Source: Gorsachius magnificus
Taxonomy: Eukaryota; Chordata; Aves; Pelecaniformes; Ardeidae
Direction: 5' to 3'
DNA length: 64,000 bases
Assembly: GCA_034008185.1 (NCBI GenBank)
Contig: CM067095.1
Coordinates: 4,076,610-4,140,609, forward strand
A program made the translations under genes and the position numbers. Of this stretch, positions 61,901-64,000 are shown piece after piece (the stretch's first letter is position 1; each line of letters begins with the position of its first letter). The notes under the pieces are model-generated. The model was not told the DNA's origin. It ran no database searches and worked only from the letters and a program-made list of their open reading frames with translations.

Positions 61901-64000
61901 CTTAAAGCAGGATCAGACAGAGCAAGCCAGAGGATGGCGAGTTAAATGTATATATTTTTTTAATTACTGAAACCCAGAATCACTTTCTCTCTGAAGATGA
62001 AGCACAGATCCCCCATGAGTCTACTACCATGGCAGCACAGCGCCTAATGCTCAGCCAGGGGGGTCTGGAACAGGTATTTTAGATTCTTACATTTTACTTT
62101 CTACAGCAGTGCTCAATGTAAGCTTGGGAAAATAAGTCACAGGCTCCAAACCTACTACTAATAATTATGAGGCATTCGGAATTATCTAGCAGATTTTACT
62201 GTGTTTGTTCTCGACACAGCTGGGAGGTGTGGCTGTGCCATCTTCCTCATTTTTGGAAAGCAGGATGGATGCAGACAGAGGAGGTGGGACTGTCGCACTG
62301 TCTGGCATGAGCCCTCTCATATTACACTCCCAGTATAAGCTGTAAAGAAAGGAAGCTCCTCCTTATACTCCCCAAATCTTCCTCTGAGAGCACACAGATC
62401 GCTGCTGACTATATATGGAGTCATGATGATGCAAACCCCTCACCTCAACGCTGATGTACCAGCCTACAAGCAAAGCCCACGGAAAACAAGAATTGACTCT
62501 GGGTGTTATTCACAGCGGGCAGTGCTGCCTGTCACTTCACCTTCCTCTCAGCTTACTCTCCGATAAGATTATCTTCTGTCAACGTGCAGCTGTGTGCCTA
62601 CCGGACTTGTAAATGTTTCTGAGATCCTATTACAAAAAACGCTGGAAAAAAATTCTGGGGGCTTCTGTGCTAAAAATCAGAGGAGCTCAAGTGGCAACAG
62701 ACATGGCCCCAGGCAGGTACCGCCACTGGCTGGATTGGTGCTGGGAGTGCGAAATGGAGCAGCACTTACAGCCCTGCATGTGGGGGATCTCCTGTTTGCA
62801 CAAAGCTGGAAATGTATTTGGGATCTGCCATGGAAATACAGTGGCCTTCTAACAGCATTTAACCTATACAATGCCAAAGCCTTCAGGAGCCAGAAAGATT
62901 TTTTACACAGTTCTGTAAAATAAAAATCACATGCCTACCCAGATACCCAGATTCAAAGCTGAGCCACTTCCCCACATCTTTAATAAAAGAGAAAAATTCC
63001 CTTAAATTAAAGAGGTGTTTACCTAATTCTCACATAGAGATGAAACCAAACAGACCACATGGCTCATAAAAAAATTAGACTGTATTCATCATTTCCATGG
63101 CTATCCAGAGTGGCAAGATATATTTAGCTTGTAACTGAAGCACAGTTACTCAGTCTTGTATCTGTGTCTTGTGCTGACAGTGAGAGGGTCAACAGATCTA
63201 AACTGACATCTGAAGCAATCACGCATTAGCAACTATACAGAAAAAAGCTACATTTTCAGATTGTCTTTCAAACTAAACCAGCTTACTCTTTGGTAGTCTT
63301 CCTTCTAATGGCATTTTTTCAGAAAGTAATTTTTTGGGGGTAAAATTGCATAAGTTGTACAACTTTCTTGCAAAGAGCTGAGAGATGCACCTAAAGCTTC
63401 AGAAATGTAGCATTCCAAAAGCCAGGTGTGGGCTGGGAATCATTCATGACAGTTGTGATTTTTAAATAAATCCTTCCTTTTTCTGGCATAAAAATTGCAA
63501 AGCAGTGGTAAGGAAGTGGGAGGGCTCTGATTCATAAAAATGATGGCTTACTTTCTGTAATTTTCTTCTTGTCATTTGGAACAGCGAGGTACATAATAAC
63601 ATCTGACACTTCCATAGAGCTTTCAAGTGAGATTCTTGAATCATTTTGCAAATATGAAAGCCTCAGCTCAGCCAGTAAGTGCTTCTCTCCCTTCAGATAA
63701 GAGGGCACAGTACTTTGAACCCCAACATACCAGAGGCTGGATTTTCAGAGGGGCTGCAATCTAACAGGAGTATATTGCTAGATAAAAAGGTCTTGCTCTT
63801 GTCCTTTTGCTGAGCTTCAATCATGCAAGAAAAGGGGCTCTAAACCCCGTTACATTTTAGGAACTTGCTTTGTTAGGAAATCACATTGCAGAACTGACCA
63901 AGTTTGTCCACAGTCCCTTTGCTACTGACAGTTCAGAGGAGGGGGAAAAAAACCCCCCAAAAGTCCTTTGCTCTGCTTGTTGCGAACCAAAATGCAGTTC
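58956..64000 (-). other. PPIL2 intron (partial, at least 5 kb)
   Basis: I searched by eye on the minus strand for the preceding cyclophilin segment (NFVIQGGDPTGTG-like) and found none, so the intron runs off the window edge. It contains T/A-rich runs near 61770-61800 and no recognisable gene. Confidence 0.75.

Noticed and set aside
1..64000. CRISPR arrays, operons, phage or plasmid features, tRNA and rRNA genes
   Set aside because: No regularly spaced repeats, ribosome-binding-site-led gene runs or cloverleaf/rRNA sequences were seen; the window is vertebrate nuclear DNA.

Overview
The window is vertebrate nuclear DNA, most likely from a bird. It holds two multi-exon protein genes with GT-AG (one GC-AG) introns, CR1-type LINE remnants, and an AT-rich/GC-rich mosaic typical of avian chromosomes. 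There are few interspersed repeats and no bacterial-style operons. I cannot name the species from sequence alone; a turtle or crocodilian is less likely because repeats are so sparse.

Layout. (1) 1-19.6 kb, + strand, AT-rich: the complete coding part of YPEL1 in four coding exons (1483-1599, 12591-12634, 14072-14180, 15132-15221), followed by a 3' UTR of about 4.4 kb ending near an AATAAA at 19567. The 5' non-coding exon(s) and promoter lie left of the window, apart from the piece of 5' UTR joined to the first coding exon. (2) 19.6-42.5 kb: an intergenic stretch with no recognisable protein gene. From about 24 to 42 kb it is GC-rich, with G-runs, a polypyrimidine tract, a 12-bp minisatellite and a few AT-richer islands that look like candidate regulatory elements. 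Many long open frames here are by-products of GC richness. (3) 42.5-64 kb, - strand: the 3' third of PPIL2, six coding exons covering the second half of the cyclophilin domain and the C-terminal tail to the stop codon at 43574-43576. One intron is 10 kb, and the exons for the U-box and the front half of the cyclophilin domain lie beyond 64000.

YPEL1 (zinc-binding Yippee protein) and PPIL2 (nuclear spliceosome-associated cyclophilin with a U-box) are convergent neighbours, the same pairing as on human 22q11.2. They are not known to act in one pathway; the arrangement is conserved synteny. The most distinctive observations are the GC-AG intron in YPEL1, the roughly 23-kb spacer between the two convergent genes, an ancient CR1 reverse-transcriptase relic in the long PPIL2 intron, and a 14-bp perfect inverted repeat in a YPEL1 intron. 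I did not find a clearly new biological system.
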